From: Candidatus Amulumruptor caecigallinarius | GTDB taxonomy: Bacteria; Bacteroidota; Bacteroidia; Bacteroidales; Muribaculaceae | Reading direction: 5' to 3' | Assembly: GCA_023665605.1 (NCBI GenBank) | Contig: JAMPDP010000001.1 | Span: 1,495,702 to 1,559,701 of the forward strand | Length of the DNA stretch: 64,000 nt | Shown: piece after piece, positions 55,910 to 63,978 of the stretch | How positions within the stretch are numbered: position 1 is the stretch's first letter | How the letters are laid out: the number at the start of each line of letters is the position of its first letter | The notes under the pieces: generated by a model | The model's database searches: none | What the model was told of the DNA's origin: nothing | Seen by the model: only the letters and a program-made list of their open reading frames with translations | Translations under genes and position numbers: made by a program

Positions 55910-57880
55910 TTATAAAATTTTGCAGAAGGTGTCGGGTGAGTAAAGATTGAAAATTTGCTCGAAGTTGTCAAGGACATTGTCACTGGCGGCCGAAGCATCG
56001 CGCATTACGAAGTATCGCGGCTGCATCTTGGCAATCTCCGTTATAGTGGATTCGTTAACGCCTATGTCGAAGGTGGCGATAAGGTAAGAGCCGTCGATAA
56101 AGAACACCTTGTTGCCGTTAATATCCCTTTGTTCTATTTTTGCAGACAACTCTATATTGAGTTCAGGTATCACTTGGAACAACAAGTCCTCCGGGGTGCG
56201 GTCCGACTTGACATTATCAACTGCGGCAAATAGATTGTTCGGGTCGAAGTTCTCTGGCGTATAATAGACATCCTCCATATTCGACGAGTCAAGTTTCAGC
56301 ACACGAAAGCCGGTGTCCAACGTAGGGACATGCCTTTGGCATGTTATATCAGGATTCTCAAATACATCACCATTGCTTTCGAAACGTGCCGCAGGCATGT
56401 CCCTACGAATTTGCCGGCCGGCGCGGCGTATACGCTCCTTGCCAATCTCGCAGATGGTATTGTAGCCGGCTTTACGAGCCTCACTCTTTTCATTGGTGAC
56501 TTCGGGAAGTTGAACCATGATGAACTTGCGGTGCCCTCCGTCCTCAGCGTTCAACTTCATAACAGCGTGAGCGGTAGTGGCTGAACCGCTGAAGAAGTCA
56601 AGGATTATGTCTGTAGAAGTAAATTCAGATAATTTAATTAACTCTGAAATAAGCTGACGACTTTTGGGATTATCAAAAGGCAAGTCTATTTCTTTACTTA
56701 TCTGAGATACTTCTATATCTGTCCAATTGCTTGTACGTAAGGCTGTATCAGAAGGCGCAACCCAATGTTGAACGCCACCATTTTTACCTGTGCCATTCGG
56801 TATTCGTCTAATAAAGTCGGTAATACCGAATTTCTTAGAATATTCCTCAATGGACATTTGGGATGAATATTCATCAATGAACTTTTGATAATTAGCGACC
56901 GCAGTTAATGCTTTTTCTTTACTATTTCGCCATTGACCAGTTTCAGGAGTGAAACCGAGTAATTCGTAACGCATTGTTGGTCTATCTGCATTGCTCCAAA
57001 ACACATCCCATCGCCCTAACGGAGATGCATCTACTTTTTTTTGTCGGATTGCTTTCATTAGAAATTTATCCGACTTTGAATATGCTAAAACATATTCAAA
57101 TGCCACATTCATACTTTGCAGCCCATTATCAGCAAATTGAGAATTTAGACTTTTTATCCTGCGCCTAACGAGAATAGTATTTCTAAAATTTGAAATGCCG
57201 AATATTTCATCGCATAAACGACGAAGATTTTCTAACTCGCCATCGTCAATGGATATGAAGATTACTCCATCCTCGGCAAGCAAGTCGCGAGCGACTTTCA
57301 GGCGAGGATAAATCATATTGAGCCAGTCGGTGTGGAAGCGTCCGTTGGACTCGGTGTTACGCACCATTCTGAAATCTTCTATCTGATTGCCGGCTTCATC
57401 AAAACATCGCAAAGCGATGTCCCTACGGGCGCCGGCGTAATCCTGTGCAAAGTCATCGTTATAAACGAAGTCATTGCCCGTGTTGTATGGTGGGTCGATG
57501 TAAATCATCTTGACCTTGCCGAGGTAGGTTTCGCGAAGCACTTTGAGAACATCAAGGTTGTCGCCTTCAATATAGAGATTTTGTGTATTGTCGAAGTCAA
57601 CCGATTCCTCGCGGCACGGACGTAAGGTCATCGTGGTGCGTTCGTTGGCTTTGTGCGAGGCAGTTCGTTTATCCGGCCATGTGAACTGATAGCGTTCCTC
57701 CCCCTCGCCAAATATGTCATCACCAAGCTCACTGCGGAGCTTGTCAAAGTCTATCTTATAACGGACCCCATCGACATCCTTACATTCGGTGACACACTGC
57801 GGAAACAACGCAGCAATCTTTGCCACGTTGCCTGAGGCTACGTCCATGCTGCGCATTGATAATCGGGTAATATGCACCAT
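55910..57880 (-). CDS. mod: Type III DNA methyltransferase Mod subunit
   Basis: A 656-residue adenine-N6 methyltransferase giving target recognition and protection in the type III system. The catalytic motif IYIDPPYNTGND is at about 127-138 and the AdoMet motif DFFSGSATTAHAV at about 428-440, so the order is that of beta-class enzymes with the target-recognition domain between. That middle part (DNA about 56600-57240) is clearly AT-richer than the ends. It has an A8 run (57035-57042 region) at the codons for QKKVD. Three degenerate palindromic elements, 56321-56347, 56385-56407 and 57404-57426, are carried in frame. The leader upstream holds the RNA candidate at 57933-58263. Confidence 0.93.
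   Translation of the reverse strand: MVHITRLSMRSMDVASGNVAKIAALFPQCVTECKDVDGVRYKIDFDKLRSELGDDIFGEGEERYQFTWPDKRTASHKANERTTMTLRPCREESVDFDNTQNLYIEGDNLDVLKVLRETYLGKVKMIYIDPPYNTGNDFVYNDDFAQDYAGARRDIALRCFDEAGNQIEDFRMVRNTESNGRFHTDWLNMIYPRLKVARDLLAEDGVIFISIDDGELENLRRLCDEIFGISNFRNTILVRRRIKSLNSQFADNGLQSMNVAFEYVLAYSKSDKFLMKAIRQKKVDASPLGRWDVFWSNADRPTMRYELLGFTPETGQWRNSKEKALTAVANYQKFIDEYSSQMSIEEYSKKFGITDFIRRIPNGTGKNGGVQHWVAPSDTALRTSNWTDIEVSQISKEIDLPFDNPKSRQLISELIKLSEFTSTDIILDFFSGSATTAHAVMKLNAEDGGHRKFIMVQLPEVTNEKSEARKAGYNTICEIGKERIRRAGRQIRRDMPAARFESNGDVFENPDITCQRHVPTLDTGFRVLKLDSSNMEDVYYTPENFDPNNLFAAVDNVKSDRTPEDLLFQVIPELNIELSAKIEQRDINGNKVFFIDGSYLIATFDIGVNESTITEIAKMQPRYFVMRDASAASDNVLDNFEQIFNLYSPDTFCKIL
56321..56347. 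repeat. Palindromic element copy 1 in mod
   Basis: CGTAGGGACATGCC, TTT and GGCATGT form a hairpin with one arm cut short. It is read in frame and encodes TCQRHVPT of Mod. Confidence 0.55.
56385..56407. repeat. Palindromic element copy 2 in mod
   Basis: CGTGCC, GCA and GGCATGTCCCTACG form the same element in the other orientation, again with a truncated arm. The arm AGGCATGTCCCTACG (56393-56407) is the exact inverse of 56321-56335. It encodes RRDMPAARFE of Mod. Confidence 0.55.
57404..57426. repeat. Palindromic element copy 3 in mod
   Basis: ACATCGC, AAA and GCGATGTCCCTACG form a variant of the same element. It encodes RRDIALRC of Mod, similar to copy 2. Confidence 0.5.
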
Positions 57881-57932
57881 GTTTCAGAGTTCGGCCACGG
57901 ACTCCGGCATGGCATATATGGTTGGTCGGTAC

Positions 57933-57972
57933 AAAAGAAAAGCGGGGAGTCATTATTGTTACTCGTCCCGCT
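57933..57972 (-). terminator. Intrinsic terminator of the RNA candidate
   Basis: On the minus strand, AGCGGGACGAGT and ACTCCCCGCT pair across a 10-base loop, followed by TTTTCTTTT. The stem is at 57941-57950 and 57961-57972. It lies about 50 bases upstream of mod, so the RNA before it need not be the mod leader. Confidence 0.65.
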
Positions 57973-58263
57973 GTTCAAGGCCTTAGGACCGCCCAACTCA
58001 CCGGATTGAGCAACAGACTCCACGCTGTTTATGTAGATACCCCAAACCCATTCCAAGCCTGCGCTTGAAATGAGCCCGGATTGGTATATACATACCCGTG
58101 ACGTCTACTGCGGCAATGTCTTTGGTGAGTTTTTCAGAGTGTCCTAAGTTCTGAACAGACAGAGACAAAGCGTCAATATACGCTTTTCTTAAATATGTAG
58201 TCAGATTTCCCGCCTTCAGTGGCAGCAAGCTCCTCCGAGCGATGCCCCACAGCGTGGAAGTCC
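57933..58263 (-). ncRNA. Candidate structured RNA with own promoter and terminator
   Basis: About 330 nt between a consensus promoter (58270-58299) and an intrinsic terminator (57933-57972), with no convincing protein frame. Two long-range helices are visible: ACUUCCACGCUGU (58249-58261) with ACAGCGUGGAGU (58017-58028), 12 bp with one bulge; and CUGUUCA plus CUUAGGAC (58141-58158) with GUCCUAAG plus UGAACAG (57971-57989), 15 bp around one internal loop. They cross in order A-B-A'-B', so they form a pseudoknot or are alternatives. AAAGCGU/ACGCUUU is a local hairpin. It lacks the tRNA-like end and ALAA tag of tmRNA and the P4 consensus of RNase P. It might belong to the Bacteroidales-1 type of RNA; family not established. 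Confidence 0.55.
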
Positions 58264-58269
58264 TAACTG

Positions 58270-58299
58270 CAAAGATACAAACAATTCCCTCCCCTCCAA
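58270..58299 (-). promoter_or_regulatory. Promoter of the RNA candidate
   Basis: On the minus strand, TTG (58297-58299), a 19-base spacer and TATCTTTG (58270-58277) match the Bacteroidetes consensus closely. Three tandem 10-base repeats lie directly upstream at 58301-58330. Confidence 0.65.
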
Positions 58300-58300
58300 C

Positions 58301-58330
58301 TCCAAAATGCCCCAAAATGCCCCAAAATGC
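58301..58330. repeat. Three tandem 10-base repeats before a promoter
   Basis: The unit CCCAAAATGC occurs three times in a row (the first copy starts with T instead of C), immediately before the -33 element of the RNA promoter. It could be an UP-like element, an operator array or a slippage tract. Confidence 0.6.
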
Positions 58331-58406
58331 TAAAAATCGCCCAATCATCCGCAAAAACTCCCCCGAAACGCCACAAAACAATCATCCCACCCCCCGAACA
58401 AACAAC

Positions 58407-58441
58407 AAGAGCTGACTCACCGCGAGGGTGACTCAGCTCTT
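58407..58441 (-). terminator. Terminator of the tRNA transcript
   Basis: AAGAGCTGACTCACC (58407-58421) pairs with GGGTGACTCAGCTCTT (58426-58441) with one mismatch, and TTGTTTGTT follows on the minus strand. Confidence 0.7.
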
Positions 58442-58449
58442 GCATCTTG

Positions 58450-58520
58450 TTGCCTTGGAAGGATTCGAACCCTCACAGGCGGAACCAGAATCCGACGTGC
58501 TACCATTACACCACAAGGCA
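58450..58520 (-). tRNA. tRNA-Gln (anticodon CUG)
   Basis: A 71-base tRNA on the minus strand. The acceptor stem is TGCCTTG with CAAGGCA and discriminator A. The D-arm is GTGT...GCAC, the anticodon loop TTCTGGT gives anticodon CTG (Gln), and the T-arm is GAGGG, TTCGAAT, CCTTC. One weak pair is at the top of the anticodon stem. CCA is not encoded, as usual for Bacteroidetes. Confidence 0.9.
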
Positions 58521-58564
58521 ATTTCTTTGTGTGTCAACTACGGGGTGTATTCGTTTTGACACCG

Positions 58565-58595
58565 CAAAGGTATGAACCTTTTTTGTTCTGTGCAA
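58565..58595 (-). promoter_or_regulatory. Promoter of tRNA-Gln
   Basis: On the minus strand, TTG (58593-58595), a 20-base spacer and TACCTTTG (58565-58572) match the consensus. The start would be near 58558, about 38 bases before the tRNA. Confidence 0.6.
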
Positions 58596-58677
58596 TACCC
58601 CGCACAATTTTTTGTTCATTTCTTGCGATTTTTTTCTCACCTCTGTCTCCGCGCTGTGATTATTGGCGCGGATTGCG

Positions 58678-58685
58678 TAACTTTG
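58678..58685 (+). promoter_or_regulatory. -7 box for purL
   Basis: TAACTTTG matches TAnnTTTG, 27 bases before the purL start codon. The -33 element is not clear. Confidence 0.45.
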
Positions 58686-58712
58686 CACTCTCAATCATTC
58701 ACTCCGCTTCCA

Positions 58713-61700
58713 ATGGTCTTCTTCTTCAAGAAAGGCAGCGATACGGTCTACGCCGTGGACGCTGACCACAAGCTCTCAAACGACGAAATCGACAAACTCA
58801 CCTGGCTCCTCTCCGGTGCCAAAAAGCTCGCCTCTACGTCAGTAAAGGGCTCTTTTGTGGGTCCGCGCCGCGAGATGGTGACTCCCTGGAGCACCAACGC
58901 CGTGGAGATCACCCAGAATGCCGGTATCCGGGGCATCAGCCGCATCGAGGAGTTCCGTCGGGTGGCTCCGGGTGCCGAGCCCCGCTATGACAAGATGCTC
59001 CAGCGCGTTTATGACGGCCTGGATGTCAAGGTGTTTGACATCGCACGCAAGCCTGAGCCCATCGTTTACATTGAGGACATCGCCGAATATAACCGCGCCG
59101 AAGGCCTCGCTCTGAGCCCCGATGAGGAGCAGTATCTCCGCGACCTGGCCGCTCGTCTGGGCCGCCCACTCACGGACAGCGAGGTGTTCGGCTTCTCGCA
59201 GGTCAACTCGGAGCACTGCCGCCACAAGATATTCAACGGCACTTTCGTAATTGACGGCGAGACCAAGCCGCTCTCGCTCTTCAAGCTCATCAAGAAGACC
59301 TCCGAGGCTAATCCCGGCGGCCTCGTCAGCGCATATAAGGATAATGTGGCCTTCGTCAAGGGCCCCCGCATAGACCTGTTCTATCCGGCCAACCCCGAGA
59401 AACCTGACTACTTCGAGGTGACTGACCTCGACACAGTGCTCTCCCTCAAGGCCGAGACCCACAACTTCCCCACCACTGTGGAGCCCTTCAACGGCGCGGC
59501 CACCGGTTCTGGCGGTGAGATCCGCGACCGTCTGGGCGGCGGCAAGGCATCGCTCCCCCTGGCCGGTACGGCGGTCTACATGACCTCCTACCCTCGCCTC
59601 TCCCCGGAGCACCGCTGGGAGCTGATGCTCAACCCGCGCGCATGGCTCTACCAGACTCCCGCCGACATCCTTATCAAGGCCTCAAATGGTGCCTCTGACT
59701 TCGGCAACAAGTATGGCCAGCCCCTCATCTGCGGCTCGGTGCTCACTTTCGAGCATGACGAGAACGGTCGCCTATACGCCTACGACAAGGTAATCATGCT
59801 CGCCGGCGGCGTGGGCTTTGCAGCCCGCCGCGACGCCCTCAAGGGTGAGCCCAAGGGTGGCGAGAAAGTGGTGGTGATGGGTGGCGACAACTACCGCATC
59901 GGCATGGGCGGCGGAGCCGTCTCCTCTGTGGCCACAGGCCAGTATGACAACTCCATCGAGCTCAACGCCGTGCAACGTGCCAACCCGGAGATGCAGAAGC
60001 GCGTGGCCAACGTGATACGCGCGCTCGCCGAGAGTCCTGACAACCCCATCATCTCCATCCATGACCATGGTGCCGGCGGACACCTCAACGCCCTCTCGGA
60101 GCTTGTGGAGGCCACCGGCGGCCGCATCGACATCGCCGGGCTCCCCGTGGGAGACCCCACACTTAGCTACAAGGAGATTGTAGGCAACGAGAGCCAGGAG
60201 CGCATGGGCCTCGTCATCGAGGAGAAGGATATAGACCGCGTGCGGGCCATCGCCGAGCGCGAGCGTGCCCCATTCTACGTGGTGGGTGAGACCACCGGCG
60301 ACCATCGCTTCGTATTCTCCGACCCTGACGGCGTCAAGCCCATCGACCTGGAGATGGCTGATATGTTCGGCAACTCCCCCAAGACGGTGATGACCGACAC
60401 CACCGTCACCCTCCGCTACGCCGACCCTGAATATAATGAGGCTGACATACCCGCCTATATCGCTGACGTGCTCTCGCTCGAGGGCGTGGCCTGCAAGGAC
60501 TGGCTCACCAACAAGGTTGACCGCTCTGTCACCGGCAAGGTGGCACGCCAGCAGTGCCAGGGTGAGCTCCAGCTCCCGTTGAGCGACTGCGGCGTGGTAG
60601 CCCTGGACTACACCGGCCACGCCGGCATGGCCACCTCTATTGGCCACGCCCCGCAGATGGCTCTCGTCGACTCGGCTCGCGGCTCTGTGATGGCTGTTGC
60701 CGAGGCCCTTACCAATATCGTCGGTACCCCCATCAAGGGGGGCATCAGCGGGCTGTCGTTGAGTGCCAACTGGATGTGGCCCTGCAAGAACCCCGGCGAG
60801 GATGCTGCCCTCTACCGCGCCGTCGAGGCCTGCTCGGACTTCGCCATTGCCTTAGGTGTGAATATCCCCACCGGCAAGGACTCTCTCTCGATGACTCAGA
60901 AGTATGGTGACGACAAGGTGTTCGCTCCCGGCACGGTAATCATCTCCGCCGCCGGCGAGGTGAAGAATGTGCGCCGCACGCTCTCTCCCGTGCTCCGCAA
61001 GCGTCGTTCCAAGCTCTATTATATCGACTTCTCCTCATGCCCGCTGAGGCTCGGCGGCTCAGCCCTGGCCCAGTCCATGAACCGTCTGGGCAGCGAGGCC
61101 CCCACGGTGGCTGACCCTGCCAAGTTTGTGGCTGCCTTCAATGCCGTGCAGACACTGGTCAACAGCGGCTCCATCCTCGCCGCCCACGATGTGAGCGCCG
61201 GAGGCCTCGTCACCACCCTCCTGGAGATGACCTTCGCCAACCGCCGGGGCGGTATCCGCCTTGATGCCGACAAGCTATGCATGGCTCTCGGCGCCGACCT
61301 GGTGAAGGTGCTCTTCGCCGAAAATCCCGCGCTGGTCATTCAGGTGGCCGATGCTTCGGCTCTCCATGTGGAGCGCACTCTGGGCAGTGCCGGCGTCAAG
61401 TGGTGTGTCATCGGCGAGCCGGTGGCTGACCGTCAGCTCGTCATTGACCGTGCCGGCGGTGCCGTGAGCATCGACATTGATGCCATGCGCACGGCATGGT
61501 ATCGCACCTCCTACCTGCTCGACACCCTCCAGAGCGGTGACAAATGCGCCGCTGACCGCTTCGCCAACTATGCCAAGCAGCCAGTGCGCTACGCTATCCC
61601 GGCATCCTTCAGCGGCAAAATGGCTGACTGGGGCATAGCTCTCCGTCACCCGGGCCGCACCGGTGTGCGTGCCGCCATCATCCGCGAGAAGGGTATCAAC

Positions 61701-62423
61701 GGCGACCGCGAGATGGCTTTCTCGCTCTACGCTGCCGGCTTTGATGTCAAGGATGTTCACCTCTCTGATCTGATGAGCGGGCGTGAGACGCTTGATGATG
61801 TCAACATGATAGTGTTCTGCGGCGGATTCTCCAACTCCGACGTGCTCGGCTCGGCAAAGGGCTGGGCGTCAGGCTTCCGCTACAATGAGAAGGCCCGCGA
61901 GGCCCTGCGCCGCTTCTACGCCCGCGAGGACACGCTCAGCCTGGGTGTGTGCAACGGTTGCCAGCTCATGGTGGAGCTCGGGCTCCTCTCGCCTGAGGGT
62001 GCTACAAAGCGTCCGCGTATGGACCACAATGTCAGCCACAAGTTTGAGAGCAACTTCCTGGGCGTCACCATTCCCGAGAACAATACGGTGATGTTCGGCC
62101 CCCTCGCCGGCATGAAGCTCGGCATCTGGGTGGCTCACGGCGAGGGACGCTTCATTGATGCCCTCGGAGCTGACGGCATCAACGTGGCCCTGCGTTACAG
62201 CTACGCCGCCTATCCGGGTAACCCCAACGGCTCGCGCGGCTCCATCGCCGGCATCGCCTCGGCCGACGGCCGTCATCTGGCAATGATGCCCCACCTGGAG
62301 CGCGCCATCTTCCCCTGGCAGTGCGGCTACTATCCCGAGGCCCGCGCCGGTCAGGAGATTACGCCCTGGGCCACTGCTTTCGTCAACGCACGCCGCTGGA
62401 TCGAGGAGCGGATAAATCAGTAA
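58713..62423 (+). CDS. purL: Phosphoribosylformylglycinamidine synthase (large PurL)
   Basis: A 1236-residue FGAM synthase of the long type, with ATP-dependent synthetase and glutamine amidotransferase in one chain, making FGAM from FGAR and glutamine in purine synthesis. I use ATG 58713 (MVFFFKKGSDTVYAV); the frame remains open 47 codons before it. Synthetase blocks include NSEHCRHKIFNG, AETHNFPTTVEPFNGAATGSGG and PIISIHDHGAGG. The C-terminal amidotransferase has CNGCQLM with the nucleophile Cys, and PHLERAIF with His and Glu of the triad. The next gene in the same direction is purF-like. Confidence 0.95.
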   Translation: MVFFFKKGSDTVYAVDADHKLSNDEIDKLTWLLSGAKKLASTSVKGSFVGPRREMVTPWSTNAVEITQNAGIRGISRIEEFRRVAPGAEPRYDKMLQRVYDGLDVKVFDIARKPEPIVYIEDIAEYNRAEGLALSPDEEQYLRDLAARLGRPLTDSEVFGFSQVNSEHCRHKIFNGTFVIDGETKPLSLFKLIKKTSEANPGGLVSAYKDNVAFVKGPRIDLFYPANPEKPDYFEVTDLDTVLSLKAETHNFPTTVEPFNGAATGSGGEIRDRLGGGKASLPLAGTAVYMTSYPRLSPEHRWELMLNPRAWLYQTPADILIKASNGASDFGNKYGQPLICGSVLTFEHDENGRLYAYDKVIMLAGGVGFAARRDALKGEPKGGEKVVVMGGDNYRIGMGGGAVSSVATGQYDNSIELNAVQRANPEMQKRVANVIRALAESPDNPIISIHDHGAGGHLNALSELVEATGGRIDIAGLPVGDPTLSYKEIVGNESQERMGLVIEEKDIDRVRAIAERERAPFYVVGETTGDHRFVFSDPDGVKPIDLEMADMFGNSPKTVMTDTTVTLRYADPEYNEADIPAYIADVLSLEGVACKDWLTNKVDRSVTGKVARQQCQGELQLPLSDCGVVALDYTGHAGMATSIGHAPQMALVDSARGSVMAVAEALTNIVGTPIKGGISGLSLSANWMWPCKNPGEDAALYRAVEACSDFAIALGVNIPTGKDSLSMTQKYGDDKVFAPGTVIISAAGEVKNVRRTLSPVLRKRRSKLYYIDFSSCPLRLGGSALAQSMNRLGSEAPTVADPAKFVAAFNAVQTLVNSGSILAAHDVSAGGLVTTLLEMTFANRRGGIRLDADKLCMALGADLVKVLFAENPALVIQVADASALHVERTLGSAGVKWCVIGEPVADRQLVIDRAGGAVSIDIDAMRTAWYRTSYLLDTLQSGDKCAADRFANYAKQPVRYAIPASFSGKMADWGIALRHPGRTGVRAAIIREKGINGDREMAFSLYAAGFDVKDVHLSDLMSGRETLDDVNMIVFCGGFSNSDVLGSAKGWASGFRYNEKAREALRRFYAREDTLSLGVCNGCQLMVELGLLSPEGATKRPRMDHNVSHKFESNFLGVTIPENNTVMFGPLAGMKLGIWVAHGEGRFIDALGADGINVALRYSYAAYPGNPNGSRGSIAGIASADGRHLAMMPHLERAIFPWQCGYYPEARAGQEITPWATAFVNARRWIEERINQ

Positions 62424-62442
62424 CTTGCAGCAACTTATATAA

Positions 62443-62496
62443 GACATATAAGATTTATAAGACATATAAGATTTATAAGACATATAAGATTTATAA
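62443..62496 (+). repeat. Three perfect 18-base tandem repeats
   Basis: GACATATAAGATTTATAA occurs three times without a gap (62443-62460, 62461-62478, 62479-62496), and a partial unit follows. It lies between purL and the purF-like gene. Copy number could vary between strains. Confidence 0.8.
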
Positions 62497-62536
62497 GTCA
62501 TATATCTGATTATAAACCCCAAAAACTATTAAACCG

Positions 62537-62553
62537 GCGGGGCGGAGCCCCGC
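62537..62553 (+). promoter_or_regulatory. Short GC hairpin before purF-like gene
   Basis: GCGGGGC and GCCCCGC pair around GGA, 22 bases before the start codon of the purF-like gene. It may affect translation start; this is a pattern only. Confidence 0.35.
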
Positions 62554-62574
62554 ATCATCGCATCATCTACATCT

Positions 62575-63978
62575 ATGGGAGGCTTTTTTGGCATCGCCAA
62601 GCGTGACAAGTGCGTCAACGAGCTCTTTTACGGAGTGGACTACAACAGCCACATGGGCACCAAGCGTGCCGGCATGGCCACTTGCGCCGACGGCGTGTTC
62701 ACACGCTCCATCCACAACATCGAGAACTCGTACTTCCGCACCAAGTTTGAGAAAGACCTGGCGGAGTTCAGCGGCAACGTGGGCATCGGTGTAATCTCCG
62801 ACACTGACGCTCAGCCGATTATCGTCAACTGTCACCTTGGCAAGTTTGCCATCGTCACAGTGGCGCGCATCAACAATATCCGCGAGCTGGAGCGTGAGCT
62901 GCTCGCCAAGGGGCACCACTTCTGCGAGCACAGCTATGACATCATCAACCCCACGGAGATGATTGCCGCACTCATCAGCGAGGGCTCCACGTTTGTTGAG
63001 GGGATAGAGAATGTGTACCGCCGCGTCAAGGGCTCATGCTCGATGCTGCTGCTCCTGCCTGACGGCATCATCGCCGCCCGTGACCGCCTCGGCCGCACTC
63101 CCATAGCCCTTGGGCGCAAGGACGGGGCCATGGCGGCCACTTCCGAGACCTGCGCATTTCCCAACCTCGGCTTCGAGCTGTGCTACAACGTAGGCCCGGG
63201 CGAGATAGTGCGCCTCGACTCCGAGGGGTTCACGCAGCTCAAGGCCCCCGGTGACGAGATGCAGATCTGCGCGTTCCTCTGGACCTACTACGGATACCCG
63301 GCCTGCGAGTATGAGGGGCGCAACGTCGACCAGATGCGCTACGACTCGGGCATGCGCATGGGCGAGGCTGACGCCACTGAGGTTGACTTCGTGAGCGCGG
63401 TGCCTGACAGCGGCATAGGCATGGCCCTGGGCTACTCCCAAGGTATGCGCAAGCCATACCAGCGCGGCATCGTCAAGTACACCCCGACATGGCCCCGCTC
63501 ATTTACCCCCTCCACGCAGGAGCGCCGTGAGCTGGTGGCCAAGATGAAGCTCATCCCCAACGCCTCGCTGCTGCGCGACAAGAAGGTGATATTCTGCGAT
63601 GACTCGATAGTGCGCGGCACACAGCTGCGTGACAATGTGAAGGACCTCTATGACTGCGGCACCAAGGAGGTGCACGTGCGCATCTCATGCCCTCCGCTGG
63701 TGTACGGCTGCAAGTTCGTGAACTTCACCAACTCCAAGAGCGATATGGAGCTAATCACCCGCCGTGTCATCGAGGAGCTCGAAGGAGACCCCGACAAGAA
63801 CCTGGAGGCTTACCACACCCACGGCACCCCGGAGTACTGCCGCATGGTCGAGAAAATCCGTCAGCGACTTGGTGTCACCTCTCTGGAGTTCAACCCCATC
63901 GACAATGTGGTGAAGGCCATCGGCCTACCCAAGTGCCGCATCTGCACCCATTGCTTCGACGGCTCCAGCCACGAGTGA
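62575..63978 (+). CDS. PurF-like amidophosphoribosyltransferase lacking the N-terminal Cys
   Basis: A 467-residue protein with the PurF layout: an N-terminal glutaminase (Ntn) domain (about 1-235) and a PRPP-binding transferase domain with VIFCDDSIVRGTQLR (about 338-352) intact. Normal PurF begins with Cys, exposed after Met removal, as the glutamine nucleophile. Here the start is MGGFFGIAKRDK, with Gly at that place, so it cannot use glutamine in the normal way. RAGMAT and SETCAFPNLGF are otherwise like PurF. It may use free ammonia, or act as a regulatory partner of another PurF. Bacteroidetes carry similar Gly-Gly-Phe proteins next to a normal PurF elsewhere, as I recall. It follows purL after 151 bases. 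Confidence 0.85.
   Translation: MGGFFGIAKRDKCVNELFYGVDYNSHMGTKRAGMATCADGVFTRSIHNIENSYFRTKFEKDLAEFSGNVGIGVISDTDAQPIIVNCHLGKFAIVTVARINNIRELERELLAKGHHFCEHSYDIINPTEMIAALISEGSTFVEGIENVYRRVKGSCSMLLLLPDGIIAARDRLGRTPIALGRKDGAMAATSETCAFPNLGFELCYNVGPGEIVRLDSEGFTQLKAPGDEMQICAFLWTYYGYPACEYEGRNVDQMRYDSGMRMGEADATEVDFVSAVPDSGIGMALGYSQGMRKPYQRGIVKYTPTWPRSFTPSTQERRELVAKMKLIPNASLLRDKKVIFCDDSIVRGTQLRDNVKDLYDCGTKEVHVRISCPPLVYGCKFVNFTNSKSDMELITRRVIEELEGDPDKNLEAYHTHGTPEYCRMVEKIRQRLGVTSLEFNPIDNVVKAIGLPKCRICTHCFDGSSHE

Noticed and set aside
58205-58235. Cobalamin-riboswitch-like string GCCACUGAAGGCGGGAA on the minus strand
   Set aside because: The B12 box (AGYCAGGAGACCUGCC-like) is missing, and the gene downstream is a methyltransferase. 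The similarity is probably chance.
57933-58263. tmRNA or RNase P RNA
   Set aside because: No tRNA-like 3' end, no ALAA tag, and no GAGGAAAGUCC block of P4 could be found.
57998-58381. Minus-strand frame of 127 codons over the RNA candidate
   Set aside because: It runs across the promoter and the tandem repeats and has low-complexity sequence in its first third. The RNA structure explains the region better.
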